Assembly (NCBI RefSeq): GCF_008642315.1
Contig: NZ_CP029192.1
Coordinates: 62,001-126,000, forward strand
Direction of reading: 5' to 3'
From: Streptomyces venezuelae
Lineage (GTDB): Bacteria; Actinomycetota; Actinomycetes; Streptomycetales; Streptomycetaceae
DNA: 64,000 bases
The notes below the pieces were generated by a model. The model was not told where the DNA came from. It saw only the letters and a program-made list of their open reading frames with translations, and did no database searches. Shown here one piece after another: positions 8,469 to 16,362 of the stretch. The position numbers and the translations under genes were made by a program. Positions within the stretch are counted from its first letter, which is position 1; every line of letters starts with the position of its first letter.

Positions 8469-9197
8469 GTGCCCCTCGAGAAGATCGCGCTCGTCACCGG
8501 CGCCAACAAGGGCATCGGACAGGAGACCGCACGGCAGCTGGGCGAACGGGGCGTCCTCGTCCTGGTCGGCGCCAGGGACGAGGTGCGCGGCAAGCAGGCG
8601 GCCGCCGCGCTGGCGGAGAGCGGCGTCACGGCGGCGGCGCTGCGCCTGGACGTACGCGATCCGGCGTGCGTGGCCGAGGCCGCCGCCGTCATCGAGCAGC
8701 GCTACGGGCGCCTGGACATCCTGGTCAACAACGCGGGCATCGCCGGCCGGTTCACGTCCGCGCCCAGCCAGGCGGCCGCGGACGACCTGCGTGAGGTGTA
8801 CGAGACCAACGTCTTCGGCGTGGTCACGGTCACCAACGCGATGCTGCCGCTGCTGCGCCGCTCGCCGGCCGGACGCATCGTCAACATGTCCAGCCACCTG
8901 GGGTCGCTGGCCCTCAACGCCGATCCGGCCTCCCCCATGGCGCACGTCAACATGCTCGCCTACCAGTCCTCCAAGACCGCGCTGAACGCGCTCACCCTCG
9001 CCTACGCCAAGGAGCTGCGGGACACGCCGATCAAGGTGAACGCGGCCCATCCCGGCGTGGTGGCCACCGACATCAACGGCCACCGCGGGCAGCGCACGCC
9101 CGCCCAGGGCGCCGTGATCGCGGTGCGGCTCGCGCTGCTCGACGCGGCGGGGCCCACGGGGGCCTCGCTGTCGGAGGAGGGCCCGGTGCCCTGGTAG
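8469..9197 (+). CDS. Short-chain dehydrogenase/reductase (carbonyl reductase-like)
   Basis: This is a complete 242-aa classical SDR that should reduce or oxidise a keto/hydroxy group with NADP(H). The cofactor motif TGANKGIG is near residue 10, NNAG near residue 85, the catalytic Ser in NMSS near residue 138, and YQSSK provides Tyr and Lys. The GTG start follows an AAGGGA box. The VTGANKGIG form and the long loop before YxxxK resemble carbonyl-reductase-like SDRs found among antibiotic tailoring enzymes. It is followed by a Rieske ferredoxin gene about 150 bases later in the same direction. The substrate cannot be deduced. Confidence 0.88.
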   Translation: MPLEKIALVTGANKGIGQETARQLGERGVLVLVGARDEVRGKQAAAALAESGVTAAALRLDVRDPACVAEAAAVIEQRYGRLDILVNNAGIAGRFTSAPSQAAADDLREVYETNVFGVVTVTNAMLPLLRRSPAGRIVNMSSHLGSLALNADPASPMAHVNMLAYQSSKTALNALTLAYAKELRDTPIKVNAAHPGVVATDINGHRGQRTPAQGAVIAVRLALLDAAGPTGASLSEEGPVPW

Positions 9198-9348
9198 CGG
9201 CCCGGCCGGGGGCGGCGGCGGGCGCGGGCTCCGATGAACCTCGTCCTGAGCTCGGCTCATCCTCAAGAGCCCCGGCGGAACGTGTGGCCCGGCCCATGGA
9301 GATCCGGCGGACACCGGATGCCCCGACGTGTGGAGGAGAGCGGGAGCG

Positions 9349-9666
9349 ATGAGCTTCATCAAGGTTTGTCCGGTGGACAAGATCCCGGCCGGCGGCGCGC
9401 TCGCGGTGGAGGTCGAGGACGCCCCGGTCGCGCTGGTGCGCAGGGACGATGCCGTGTACGCGGTCAGCGACCTGTGCTCGCACGCGGAGGTCTCCCTCGC
9501 CGAGGGGGAGGTCTACGGCACCACCATCGAGTGCTGGCTGCACGGCTCCTGCTTCGACCTGCGCACCGGAGAGCCCGTCAATCCGCCGGCGACCCGGCCG
9601 ATCGCCACCTACCGGGTGAAGGTCGAGGACGGCTACGTCTACGTCTCGCCGGACGCCGCGGACTGA
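9349..9666 (+). CDS. Rieske [2Fe-2S] ferredoxin
   Basis: This 105-aa protein is a small soluble Rieske ferredoxin of the BphA3/NirD type that passes electrons to an oxygenase or reductase. The cluster ligands are CSH and CWLH, spaced C-x-H-x16-C-x2-H, giving two Cys and two His. The start at MSFIKV was chosen for its normal family N-terminus and the GGAGGAG box upstream. No ring-hydroxylating oxygenase alpha subunit or dedicated reductase lies nearby, so its partner is unknown. It sits between an SDR and a GATase-like gene in the same direction. Confidence 0.9.
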   Translation: MSFIKVCPVDKIPAGGALAVEVEDAPVALVRRDDAVYAVSDLCSHAEVSLAEGEVYGTTIECWLHGSCFDLRTGEPVNPPATRPIATYRVKVEDGYVYVSPDAAD

Positions 9667-9719
9667 GAGCCGGGACCGGGCACCGACGGACCAGGCACTG
9701 ACCAAGGGACGGCCGACAA

Positions 9720-9765
9720 CCAGGACACGGGCTTACCGACAGCCAGGACCAGGGCTTACCGAGAA
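9720..9765 (+). repeat. Imperfect tandem repeat of 23 bases before the GATase-like gene
   Basis: Two 23-base copies at 9720-9742 and 9743-9765 share CCAGGAC...GGGCTTACCGA. A weaker copy precedes them and a partial one (ACCAGGGACAGG) runs into the ribosome-binding region of the next gene. The repeats fill the leader of the GATase-like gene. Confidence 0.6.
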
Positions 9766-9781
9766 CCAGGGACAGGTGGAC

Positions 9782-10495
9782 ATGAACTCAGCGAAACCGC
9801 CGGTGGTCGGGATCACCGCACGCACGGTCCCGGTCACCCTGCAGGGCACCGACATGGTGGTCAGCCTCTCGCTCCAGTCGCACGTGGACTTTCTGGCCGC
9901 GGCGGGCTGCGTGCCGGTGGTGCTGCCGGTGCGGCCCGGCGTCGAGCAACTGCTCGGCCAGGTGCAGGGGCTGCTCGTCCCGGGCGGCCCGGACCTCGAT
10001 CCGGCGCTGTACGGGCAGGAGCGGCACCCGCTGACCCGGGTCGCGAGCACCGATCTTGACCGTGCCGAACTCGCCCTGATCGGGGCGGCGTTGACGGACG
10101 GGTTGCCGCTGCTGGCGATCTGCCGCGGCATGCAGCTGCTCAACGTGCGCTGCGGGGGCACCTTGCACCAGCATCTGCCGGAGGTCACCGGCGACGACGG
10201 CCACCGCCCGCAGGGCGCCGGCTTCGAGTTCGGCCGGCACGTGCTGGACCTGGAGCCCGCCAGCCGTATCGCGCGGGTCTTCGGCGAGGACACCCCCAAG
10301 ACCGCCTGCCACCACCACCAGGCCGTGGACCGGGTCGGCGAGGGCCTGACCGCCACCGCCCGCACCTCCGACGGCGTCGTCGAGGTGGTCGAGGCGGCGG
10401 GCCACCCCTTCGCGGTCGGCGTGCAGTGGGAGGCCGGCCAGACCGAGGACGACCGGCTGCACCGCGCCCTGGCGGACGCCGCCCGGCGCCGTTGA
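9782..10495 (+). CDS. Class I glutamine amidotransferase-like protein (PuuD-type) with a broken catalytic triad
   Basis: The 237-aa product belongs to the gamma-glutamyl-GABA hydrolase (PuuD) branch of class I GATases. It has GGPDLDPALYG near residue 62 and the nucleophile elbow AICRGMQLLN with Cys114. Family members end the triad with a VQWHPE motif; here it reads GVQWEAGQ, putting Glu217 where the catalytic His belongs and losing the Glu. Glutamine or gamma-glutamyl hydrolysis by the usual mechanism is therefore unlikely. The start is ATG 9782; a GTG two codons upstream is an alternative. It could be a repurposed enzyme in the pathway or a binding protein. Confidence 0.8.
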   Translation: MNSAKPPVVGITARTVPVTLQGTDMVVSLSLQSHVDFLAAAGCVPVVLPVRPGVEQLLGQVQGLLVPGGPDLDPALYGQERHPLTRVASTDLDRAELALIGAALTDGLPLLAICRGMQLLNVRCGGTLHQHLPEVTGDDGHRPQGAGFEFGRHVLDLEPASRIARVFGEDTPKTACHHHQAVDRVGEGLTATARTSDGVVEVVEAAGHPFAVGVQWEAGQTEDDRLHRALADAARRR

Positions 10496-10570
10496 GCCAC
10501 CCGGCGGGAGCCGGCCCGGCGGGATCCACCCGTCGTTGACCCGGACTACAGACCCCCTGGCCATCCTTCG

Positions 10571-10679
10571 ACAGCAGCTCGCCACAGCAGCTCGCGACAG
10601 CAGCTCGGTAAAGACAGCACAGCCGACGCACGACCTATTTCGTGCCGCTCTCATTCCCGGCACATTCCCCGGCACATTC
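10571..10679 (+). repeat. Two sets of promoter-proximal direct repeats before a flavin monooxygenase
   Basis: ACAGCAGCTCG is repeated exactly three times at 10571, 10584 and 10597, a 13-base period. Further on, CCGGCACATTC is repeated at 10657 and 10669, a 12-base period. Both lie within 160 bases upstream of the monooxygenase ATG at 10726 and could be binding sites for a regulator. Confidence 0.6.
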
Positions 10680-10725
10680 GGCAGTTTCCGTGAGCGTGGG
10701 ACTGTCACCTTCCGGAAGGACGAAA

Positions 10726-12504
10726 ATGGGAACAGTCGAGGTTCCGGTTCTTATCGTGGGCGGTGGCGGATGCGGTCTTTCCGCCTCCAACTTCCTGTCC
10801 GATCACGGTGTGGACCACCTGCTCGTCGAACGGCACGCGGACACCGCGCACGTGCCCAAGGCGCACTACCTCAACCAGCGCACGATGGAGATCTTCCGCC
10901 AGCACGGCCTGGACGGGCCGATGGTGGAGCAGGGCGCGCCCCTGGAACTGTTCGGCAAGCTGCGCTGGCTGACCTCGCTGGCCGGTGACGGGCCGATGGA
11001 CGCGCAGCACATCCACGAGATCGACGCCTTCGGCGGCGGCTCGCTGCGCGAGCGGTACGAGGCGGCCGGGCCCGTCCTGCCGGTCAAGCTGCCGCAGGTG
11101 CGCCTGGAGCCGCTCCTGCGCGCCACCGCCGAACAGCGCCGCCCCGGACGCATCCTGTTCGGCCACGAGATGACCGGCTTCCGCGACGAGGGCGACCGGG
11201 TGGTCGCCGAGATCCGCGAGCGGTCCACCGGCGAGACGACCACGGTCACCGCCCGCTACATGATCGGCGCCGACGGCGGCCGCACGGTCGGCGCCGCCCT
11301 GGGCATCGAGATGCGCGGCGTGCCCGCACTGCTCGACGTGACGACCGCGTACTTCACCGCCGACCTGTCGCAGTGGTGGCAGGAGGGCACCCTGCTGACG
11401 CACTTCCTCAACGCCCACGACCCGGACCTGTGCAGCAACCTCATCGAGATGGGGCCCAGTTGGGGCAAGGCGTGCGAGGAGTGGGTGCTGCACTTCCCGC
11501 CGATGGACGCCGACCGCCTGGACGAGGAGTCGGTGGTGGCCCGGGTCCGGGAGCTGCTGGGCCTGCCCGAGCTGGAGCTGACCCTGCACCACGTGACGAA
11601 CTGGACGGTGCAGGCGCTGGTCGCCGAGCGCTACCGCAAGGGGCGGGTGCTGCTGGCCGGCGACTCCGCGCACCGTCAGCCGCCCACCGTCGGCCTGGGC
11701 CTGAACTCCGGCATCCAGGACGCCCACAACCTGGCGTGGAAGCTGGCCGCGGTCCTCGACGGCCGTGCCGACGACACCCTGCTCGACACCTACGAGTCGG
11801 AGCGGCGCCCGGTGTGCCGGCTCAACGTCGACTGGGCGGTCTCGGCGGCCTCCCACCACCAGGCGGTGCTGGACACGGTGGGCCTGGGCCCGCACGCCCC
11901 CGCGCAACGCCGGCAGCGGATGTTCGCCTCGTACTTCGAGCAGTCCCCCATCGGCGAGGTGGTGCGGGCCAGGACCGCGGAGATCCTGGACACCCACCGG
12001 GCCGGCTGCCAGGCGCACGACTTCGAGATCGGCTTCCACTACGAGCAGGGCGCACTGGTCCCCGACGGCAGCAACCCGCCCGCGCGGGTACCGATGCGCG
12101 ATGTGTACCGGCCCACGACCCGGCCCGGGCACCGGCTGCCGCACGCCTGGCTGGAGCAGGACGGACGGCGCCTGTCCACCCACGACCTGACCGGCTCCCC
12201 GGCCGGGTTCGTCCTGATCACCGGGGCGGAGGGCACCGCGTGGACGGAGGCGGCCGCGCAGGTCGCGGAGAAGCTGTCCCTGCCCATCCGCGCGGTCCGG
12301 ATCGGCGCGGGCGCGGAGTTCACCGACGTCGACGGCGGCTGGGCGCAGGTCCGCGAGGTCGCCGGGGACGGCGCCGTCCTGGTGCGCCCCGACAACCATG
12401 TGGCCTGGCGCAGCACGGGCGCCGCCGACCAGCCGGCGGAGCTGCTGGCGAACGCGTTCTCCCGCATTCTCGACCACCGTGTCAGCGACGGTTCCGCTTC
12501 CTGA
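10726..12504 (+). CDS. FAD-dependent aromatic monooxygenase, TfdB-like, 592 aa
   Basis: This is a class A flavin monooxygenase, longer than the two PgaE-type enzymes. LIVGGGGCGLSAS binds FAD at the N-terminus, MIGADGGRTVG is the DG motif, and VLLAGDSAHRQPPTVGLGLNSGIQDAHNLAWKLA is the intact GD and flavin-contact region. A thioredoxin-like C-terminal domain ends in RPDNHVAWRS. It resembles the phenol hydroxylase/TfdB group that also includes anthraquinone and angucycline oxygenases. GGAAGG lies seven bases before the ATG. Two sets of direct repeats occupy the promoter. The next gene, an NmrA-like protein, follows in the same direction after about 165 bases. The substrate is unknown but probably aromatic. 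Confidence 0.9.
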   Translation: MGTVEVPVLIVGGGGCGLSASNFLSDHGVDHLLVERHADTAHVPKAHYLNQRTMEIFRQHGLDGPMVEQGAPLELFGKLRWLTSLAGDGPMDAQHIHEIDAFGGGSLRERYEAAGPVLPVKLPQVRLEPLLRATAEQRRPGRILFGHEMTGFRDEGDRVVAEIRERSTGETTTVTARYMIGADGGRTVGAALGIEMRGVPALLDVTTAYFTADLSQWWQEGTLLTHFLNAHDPDLCSNLIEMGPSWGKACEEWVLHFPPMDADRLDEESVVARVRELLGLPELELTLHHVTNWTVQALVAERYRKGRVLLAGDSAHRQPPTVGLGLNSGIQDAHNLAWKLAAVLDGRADDTLLDTYESERRPVCRLNVDWAVSAASHHQAVLDTVGLGPHAPAQRRQRMFASYFEQSPIGEVVRARTAEILDTHRAGCQAHDFEIGFHYEQGALVPDGSNPPARVPMRDVYRPTTRPGHRLPHAWLEQDGRRLSTHDLTGSPAGFVLITGAEGTAWTEAAAQVAEKLSLPIRAVRIGAGAEFTDVDGGWAQVREVAGDGAVLVRPDNHVAWRSTGAADQPAELLANAFSRILDHRVSDGSAS

Positions 12505-12616
12505 TTTCCCGTACCCGGCGAAAAAAGGGCGGCCGCGGCAGCAGGACCGGCAGCGGCCGCCCCCACACACCCCTTTCAACGGCCGCATTTCACGGCCCCC
12601 TTGCACGGCACCTTTC

Positions 12617-12652
12617 GCGGCACGACTGGCGGCACGAATCGCGGCACGACTT
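12617..12652 (+). repeat. Three tandem 12-base repeats before the NmrA-like gene
   Basis: GCGGCACGA begins at 12617, 12629 and 12641, with a degenerate fourth copy (GCACGGCAC) near 12604. The array ends eight bases before the GGAGGA box of the next gene. Its size and position parallel the repeats before the monooxygenase at 10726, though the sequence differs. Confidence 0.6.
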
Positions 12653-12670
12653 TCACGACGGAGGAATACG

Positions 12671-13537
12671 GTGACGGTAGACGGAACGGTCCTGGTGCTG
12701 GGCGGAACCGGCCGCCAGGGAGGTGCGACGGCCCGCGCCCTGCTGCGCCGGCAACGCGTCGTGCACGCGCTGGTGCGTGATCCGCAGGCTCCCGCGGCGC
12801 GCGCGCTGGCCGAGGCGGGCGCGGTGCTCGTGCGCGGGGACCTGGAGGACACCGACTCGCTGCGCGCGGCGATGCGCGGGGTCCAGGGCGTGTTCAGCGT
12901 CCAGACGTTCCGCGGCCCGGGCGGGGTGGAGGCCGAGGAGCGGCAGGGCAAGGCGGTCGCGGACGCGGCCGCCGAGGCGGGCGTGGAGCATTTCGTGTAC
13001 AGCTCGGTGGGCGGCGCGGACCGCTGCGAGGTCATCCCGCACTTCCGCAGCAAGTTCAACATCGAGCAGCACATCGACAAGCTCGGCCTGCCGGCGACGG
13101 TGCTGCGGCCGACCATGTTCTACGACATCCTCCTGGACCTCGGACCCCGGCCGGTGGGCGGCGAGCTGGTCCTTGGCCTGTGGCTGCGGCCCGAGGTCGC
13201 CGTCCAGGTGATCGCGACCGGCGACATCGGGGCGTTCGCCGCGGACGCCTTCGGCGATCCGGGGGCGTGGCTGGGCCGGCGGGTGGAGATCGCCAGTGCC
13301 GAGCTGACCGGCCCGCAGATCGCCGCCGCGTTCGGCCGGGTGGCCGGCCTGCCGGCCCGCTACGAGCAGCGCTCCTTCGAACCGCTGCGCACCGCCCGCC
13401 CGGACCTGGCCGCGATGTTCGACTGGCTCGATACGGAGGGCTACAGCGCGGACATGGCCGAGCTGCGCCGCGTGCGCCCCGGCCTGGTCGGCCTGGAGGG
13501 GTGGCTGCGCGAGAACTGGACGGTGCCGGTGGCCTAG
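12671..13537 (+). CDS. NmrA-like atypical SDR (NAD(P)-binding protein)
   Basis: The 288-aa product has the NmrA-type Rossmann motif LVLGGTGRQGGATARALL at residues 7-24, then GDLEDTDSLRAAM and the YSSVGGADR segment. The usual SDR YxxxK is absent, which is normal for NmrA/HSCARG-like proteins that bind NADP as redox sensors or act as isoflavone-reductase-like enzymes. The GTG start sits five bases after GGAGGA. A candidate mobile element begins two bases after its TAG stop. The product may reduce a quinone intermediate or sense NADP; the sequence does not decide between these. Confidence 0.85.
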   Translation: MTVDGTVLVLGGTGRQGGATARALLRRQRVVHALVRDPQAPAARALAEAGAVLVRGDLEDTDSLRAAMRGVQGVFSVQTFRGPGGVEAEERQGKAVADAAAEAGVEHFVYSSVGGADRCEVIPHFRSKFNIEQHIDKLGLPATVLRPTMFYDILLDLGPRPVGGELVLGLWLRPEVAVQVIATGDIGAFAADAFGDPGAWLGRRVEIASAELTGPQIAAAFGRVAGLPARYEQRSFEPLRTARPDLAAMFDWLDTEGYSADMAELRRVRPGLVGLEGWLRENWTVPVA

Positions 13538-13538
13538 G

Positions 13539-13748
13539 TAGGGCCTGTGCCGGAAGTCCCGCCTGCCCCGCGACGCCCGGCACGCACTCCCCCACGCCTG
13601 AAGGGCGCGGGGGGGGACCCCCAGCCGCGTTGTCGGGTCGCCCCGATACAACCAGTATCGGGGCGACCCTCCGCCTTGCGATCGCACGCACCGGACGCCG
13701 CGGGGCCCGCCCTCCGGGCGGACGACGGGACTTCCGGCACAGGCCCTA
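13539..13748. mobile_element. MITE-like element with 23-base perfect terminal inverted repeats
   Basis: Bases 13539-13561 and 13726-13748 are perfect inverted copies of 23 bases beginning TAGGGCCTGTGCC. A perfect 15-base-pair hairpin lies in the centre (13635-13649 with 13655-13669). There is no ORF of note inside the roughly 210-base unit. If the outer TA on each side is a target duplication, this is a non-autonomous element of the TA-targeting kind. It sits between convergent genes directly after the NmrA-like stop, so it may also act as a terminator. Confidence 0.6.
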
Positions 13749-13763
13749 GGCTCCCGGCTGCCG

Positions 13764-13801
13764 CGAGAAGCCAGGTCCGCCGCGGCGGACCTGGCTTCTC
13801 G
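13764..13801. terminator. 38-base perfect palindrome, bidirectional terminator
   Basis: Bases 13764-13801 form a perfect palindrome whose left half is CGAGAAGCCAGGTCCGCCG. It lies between the convergent NmrA-like and hydrolase genes, 38 bases before the hydrolase stop. Without T-runs it fits the GC-rich hairpin terminators common in Streptomyces and would serve both strands. Confidence 0.7.
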
Positions 13802-13838
13802 GGCGCTGCTGCCCGGTGGCGGGCTCGGGCGGGTGGGT

Positions 13839-14615
13839 TCAGGTGGTGGTGAAGCCGGCGAGGACGCGGCCCAGGATGTCGGTGTCGATGCGGTGCCAGG
13901 AGCCGGGCAGCTGCATGCCCCAGCCGTTGGGCAGGACGCGCGCGGTCGCGCGGGCCGCGTCGCGCAGCCAGTCGCCGGTCGCGTCGCTGTTGACGACCAG
14001 GGTCGGGGTGCGCAGGGTCGCCAGGCGGGCGGCGGGCACCTCGAAGTCGCCGAGGATGGTCGTGTCGTAGAGCAGGGTGTGGGCGTTGGCCTCGTTCGTG
14101 GCCCACAGGGGTGCCTTGCGCCAGTCGGCGACGGTCTCGGCGCTCAGGCCCAGCAGTTCGCGCAGCCAGTACTCCGCGGTCTCCCCGCGCCGGTCCTGGG
14201 CGAGCAGCGTCTTGAGGGTGTCCATGCAGTCGGCGGGCGGCTTGGGGTGGGGGGCGATGCGGAAGTACGGCTCGTGCAGGGCGAGTTTGGTGATCGGCAC
14301 GCCGGCCAGGGCCGCTTCGAGGGCGAGGTTCGCGCCGGTGGAGCCGGCGAAGACGACCGCCTGTCCGCCCGCGTCCTCGATGACGGCGGCGAGGTCCTCG
14401 ATCTCGCGCTCGACGGCGTACTGCGGGGCGTCGCCGCTCTGCCCCCGGCCCCGGCGGTCGTAGACGTGGACGGTGCAGTGCGGCGCCAGTTCCGGGACCA
14501 GGGCGTCGAAGATGGTGTGGTCGCGGAACGCGCCGTTCATCAGCACGATCGGCGGGCCGTCGCCGGTGCTGCGACAGGCGATCGTTGTGCCGTCCTGGGA
14601 AACGACCTTCCGCAT
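13839..14615 (-). CDS. Alpha/beta fold hydrolase
   Basis: The 258-aa product is a compact alpha/beta hydrolase without signal peptide. The oxyanion-hole strand is IVLMNGAFRD near residue 25, the nucleophile elbow is VVFAGSTGANLA (Ser in G-S-T-G), Asp in VVNSDATGDW and His in GSWHRID are plausible triad members. The start at MRKVVSQDG is set by a GAGGAG box. It is transcribed toward the palindromic terminator and faces the HemY-like gene divergently. It could cleave an ester or act on a cyclic intermediate; a simple esterase role is the safe assignment. Confidence 0.85.
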   Translation of the reverse strand: MRKVVSQDGTTIACRSTGDGPPIVLMNGAFRDHTIFDALVPELAPHCTVHVYDRRGRGQSGDAPQYAVEREIEDLAAVIEDAGGQAVVFAGSTGANLALEAALAGVPITKLALHEPYFRIAPHPKPPADCMDTLKTLLAQDRRGETAEYWLRELLGLSAETVADWRKAPLWATNEANAHTLLYDTTILGDFEVPAARLATLRTPTLVVNSDATGDWLRDAARATARVLPNGWGMQLPGSWHRIDTDILGRVLAGFTTT

Positions 14616-14857
14616 GCCACCACTCTCCTCAGGTCCACGGGGTGTGTTGTGCGCAGCGGTAATGTCCAGCGCTCCGGTCGATGGCGGGTGGAGGATGAAT
14701 CGCGCGCGGGCACCGCCCCGGACGCCGCACCGGGGGCCCAAGTCGCCCTGAAATCAAGCGGGTTGCCAGACGATTCCGGATCCACTCCCGCTCGACCGGG
14801 ACTATCGGCACCCCTTCAAAACTGATGCGACACCGTATCCACGAAGGAGCAGGTCGT

Positions 14858-16321
14858 ATGGCGGACAACGGAATGGCTCGGTCGGGCACGGCTCCGCATG
14901 TCGTCGTCGTCGGGGGCGGCGTAGCCGGGCTGGCGGCGGCGTTCTTCCTGCGCGAGGAGCCGGTGCGGGTGACCGTCCTGGAGGGCGCCGAGCGGCTGGG
15001 CGGTCAGCTGGCCGTCTCGGAGCTGGCGGGCGTCGTCATCGACGAGGGCGCGGAGTCGACGTACGCCCGGCGTCCCAAGACCGCCCGGCTGCTGACGGCC
15101 GCGGGCCTGCAGGAGCGGGTCGTGGCGGCGGGCACCAAGTCGATGGCGGTGTGGAGCGGGGGGCAGCTGCGGCCGCCGCTGGAGCGTCAGTTCATGGGCG
15201 TGCCCTGCGACATGGACGAGCTCGCCAAGTCCGGCATCCTCTCCGAGCAGGGCGTGGCCCGGGCCCGCGAGGACCTGACGCTGCCGCAGGTGGGGCGGGA
15301 GGGCGACCGGTCGGTGGCGGACGTCGTCGGCGGGCGTCTGGGCCGCGAGGTCGTGGACCGGCTGGTGGACCCCTTCTTGTCGGATGCCTACTTCGGCCGC
15401 GCCGACGAGCTGTCCTTCGAGGCCACCCTCACCCCGCTGGTCACCGCCGCCCGGCGGCGCGCCTCGCTGGCCGAGGCCGCGGGCGCGCTGCTGCCGGCGC
15501 CGCTGCCGCCGGGACAGCAGCCCACCACCGGCATCTCCACGCTGGCCGGCGGGCTGGGCTCGCTGCCGCAGGTCCTGGCGGACGGCCTGCTCGCCGCCGC
15601 GCCGGACGCGGCGGTGCGCACCGGGGCGCGGGTGCGCGGCCTCGAACGCCGCGCGCACGGCTGGCGGGTGAGCGTGCACGGCGCCGCCGGGCCCGAGCAC
15701 CTGGACGCGGACGCCGTCATCGTCGCCGTGCCCGCGGCGCAGGCGGGCCCGCTGCTCGCCGGGCTTCCCGGGACCGGCCCGGCCGCCGCGGCGCTCGCCG
15801 AGATCCCGCACGCCGGCTCCGTCATCGTCACGCTCGCCTTCCCCCGCAGGGCACTTGATGCGGTACGCGCCCTGGGGCACAGCGGCTACCGGGTGCCGGC
15901 CGTGGACGGGCGGGCGATGAAGGTCGTCACGTTCTCCACCATGAAGTGGCCGCACCTGGCCGGCGAGGTGGACATCGTGCGCTGCCAGGGCGGCGGCAGC
16001 GGCGACGAGGACCTGCTGCGCCGCGAGGACGCCGACCTCGTCGCGCTCGCCGCCGCCGAACTCGCCGAGGTCACCGGGGTGCGCGGTGCGCCGCTGGCCT
16101 CCCGGGTCAGCCGGTGGGAGCGGGCGGTGCCGCAGTACACGGTGGGGCACCTGGACCGGGTGGCGCGCGTCCGGGCCGCGATCGCCGACCGGCCCGGCCT
16201 CGCGGTGTGCGGCGCCGCCTACGACGGGGTGGGGGTGGGCCAGTGCGTGGCCAGCGCGCTCAAGGCCGCCGAGGAAGTGCTCGGCGGGCTGCGCGCGGAC
16301 ACCTCGGCCGGTCCCGCATGA
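14858..16321 (+). CDS. Protoporphyrinogen/coproporphyrinogen oxidase-like flavoprotein (HemY/HemG type)
   Basis: This 487-aa flavin amine-oxidase-fold protein starts with VVVVGGGVAGLAAAFFL (FAD) and the RLGGQLAVSE signature. Its length and the C-terminal GLAVCGAAYDGVGVGQCVASALKAAEEVL match actinobacterial HemY-type oxidases. Housekeeping hemY usually sits beside hemE and chdC; neither is here. It is followed 41 bases later by a thioredoxin-fold gene, inside a region of tailoring genes. It is either a second, relocated porphyrinogen oxidase or a dehydrogenase recruited for a pathway intermediate. AAGGAG precedes the ATG. Confidence 0.85.
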   Translation: MADNGMARSGTAPHVVVVGGGVAGLAAAFFLREEPVRVTVLEGAERLGGQLAVSELAGVVIDEGAESTYARRPKTARLLTAAGLQERVVAAGTKSMAVWSGGQLRPPLERQFMGVPCDMDELAKSGILSEQGVARAREDLTLPQVGREGDRSVADVVGGRLGREVVDRLVDPFLSDAYFGRADELSFEATLTPLVTAARRRASLAEAAGALLPAPLPPGQQPTTGISTLAGGLGSLPQVLADGLLAAAPDAAVRTGARVRGLERRAHGWRVSVHGAAGPEHLDADAVIVAVPAAQAGPLLAGLPGTGPAAAALAEIPHAGSVIVTLAFPRRALDAVRALGHSGYRVPAVDGRAMKVVTFSTMKWPHLAGEVDIVRCQGGGSGDEDLLRREDADLVALAAAELAEVTGVRGAPLASRVSRWERAVPQYTVGHLDRVARVRAAIADRPGLAVCGAAYDGVGVGQCVASALKAAEEVLGGLRADTSAGPA

Positions 16322-16362
16322 CGGGCCAGGACGTCCACGACGACCAGGGAAGGGAGCCCGGC

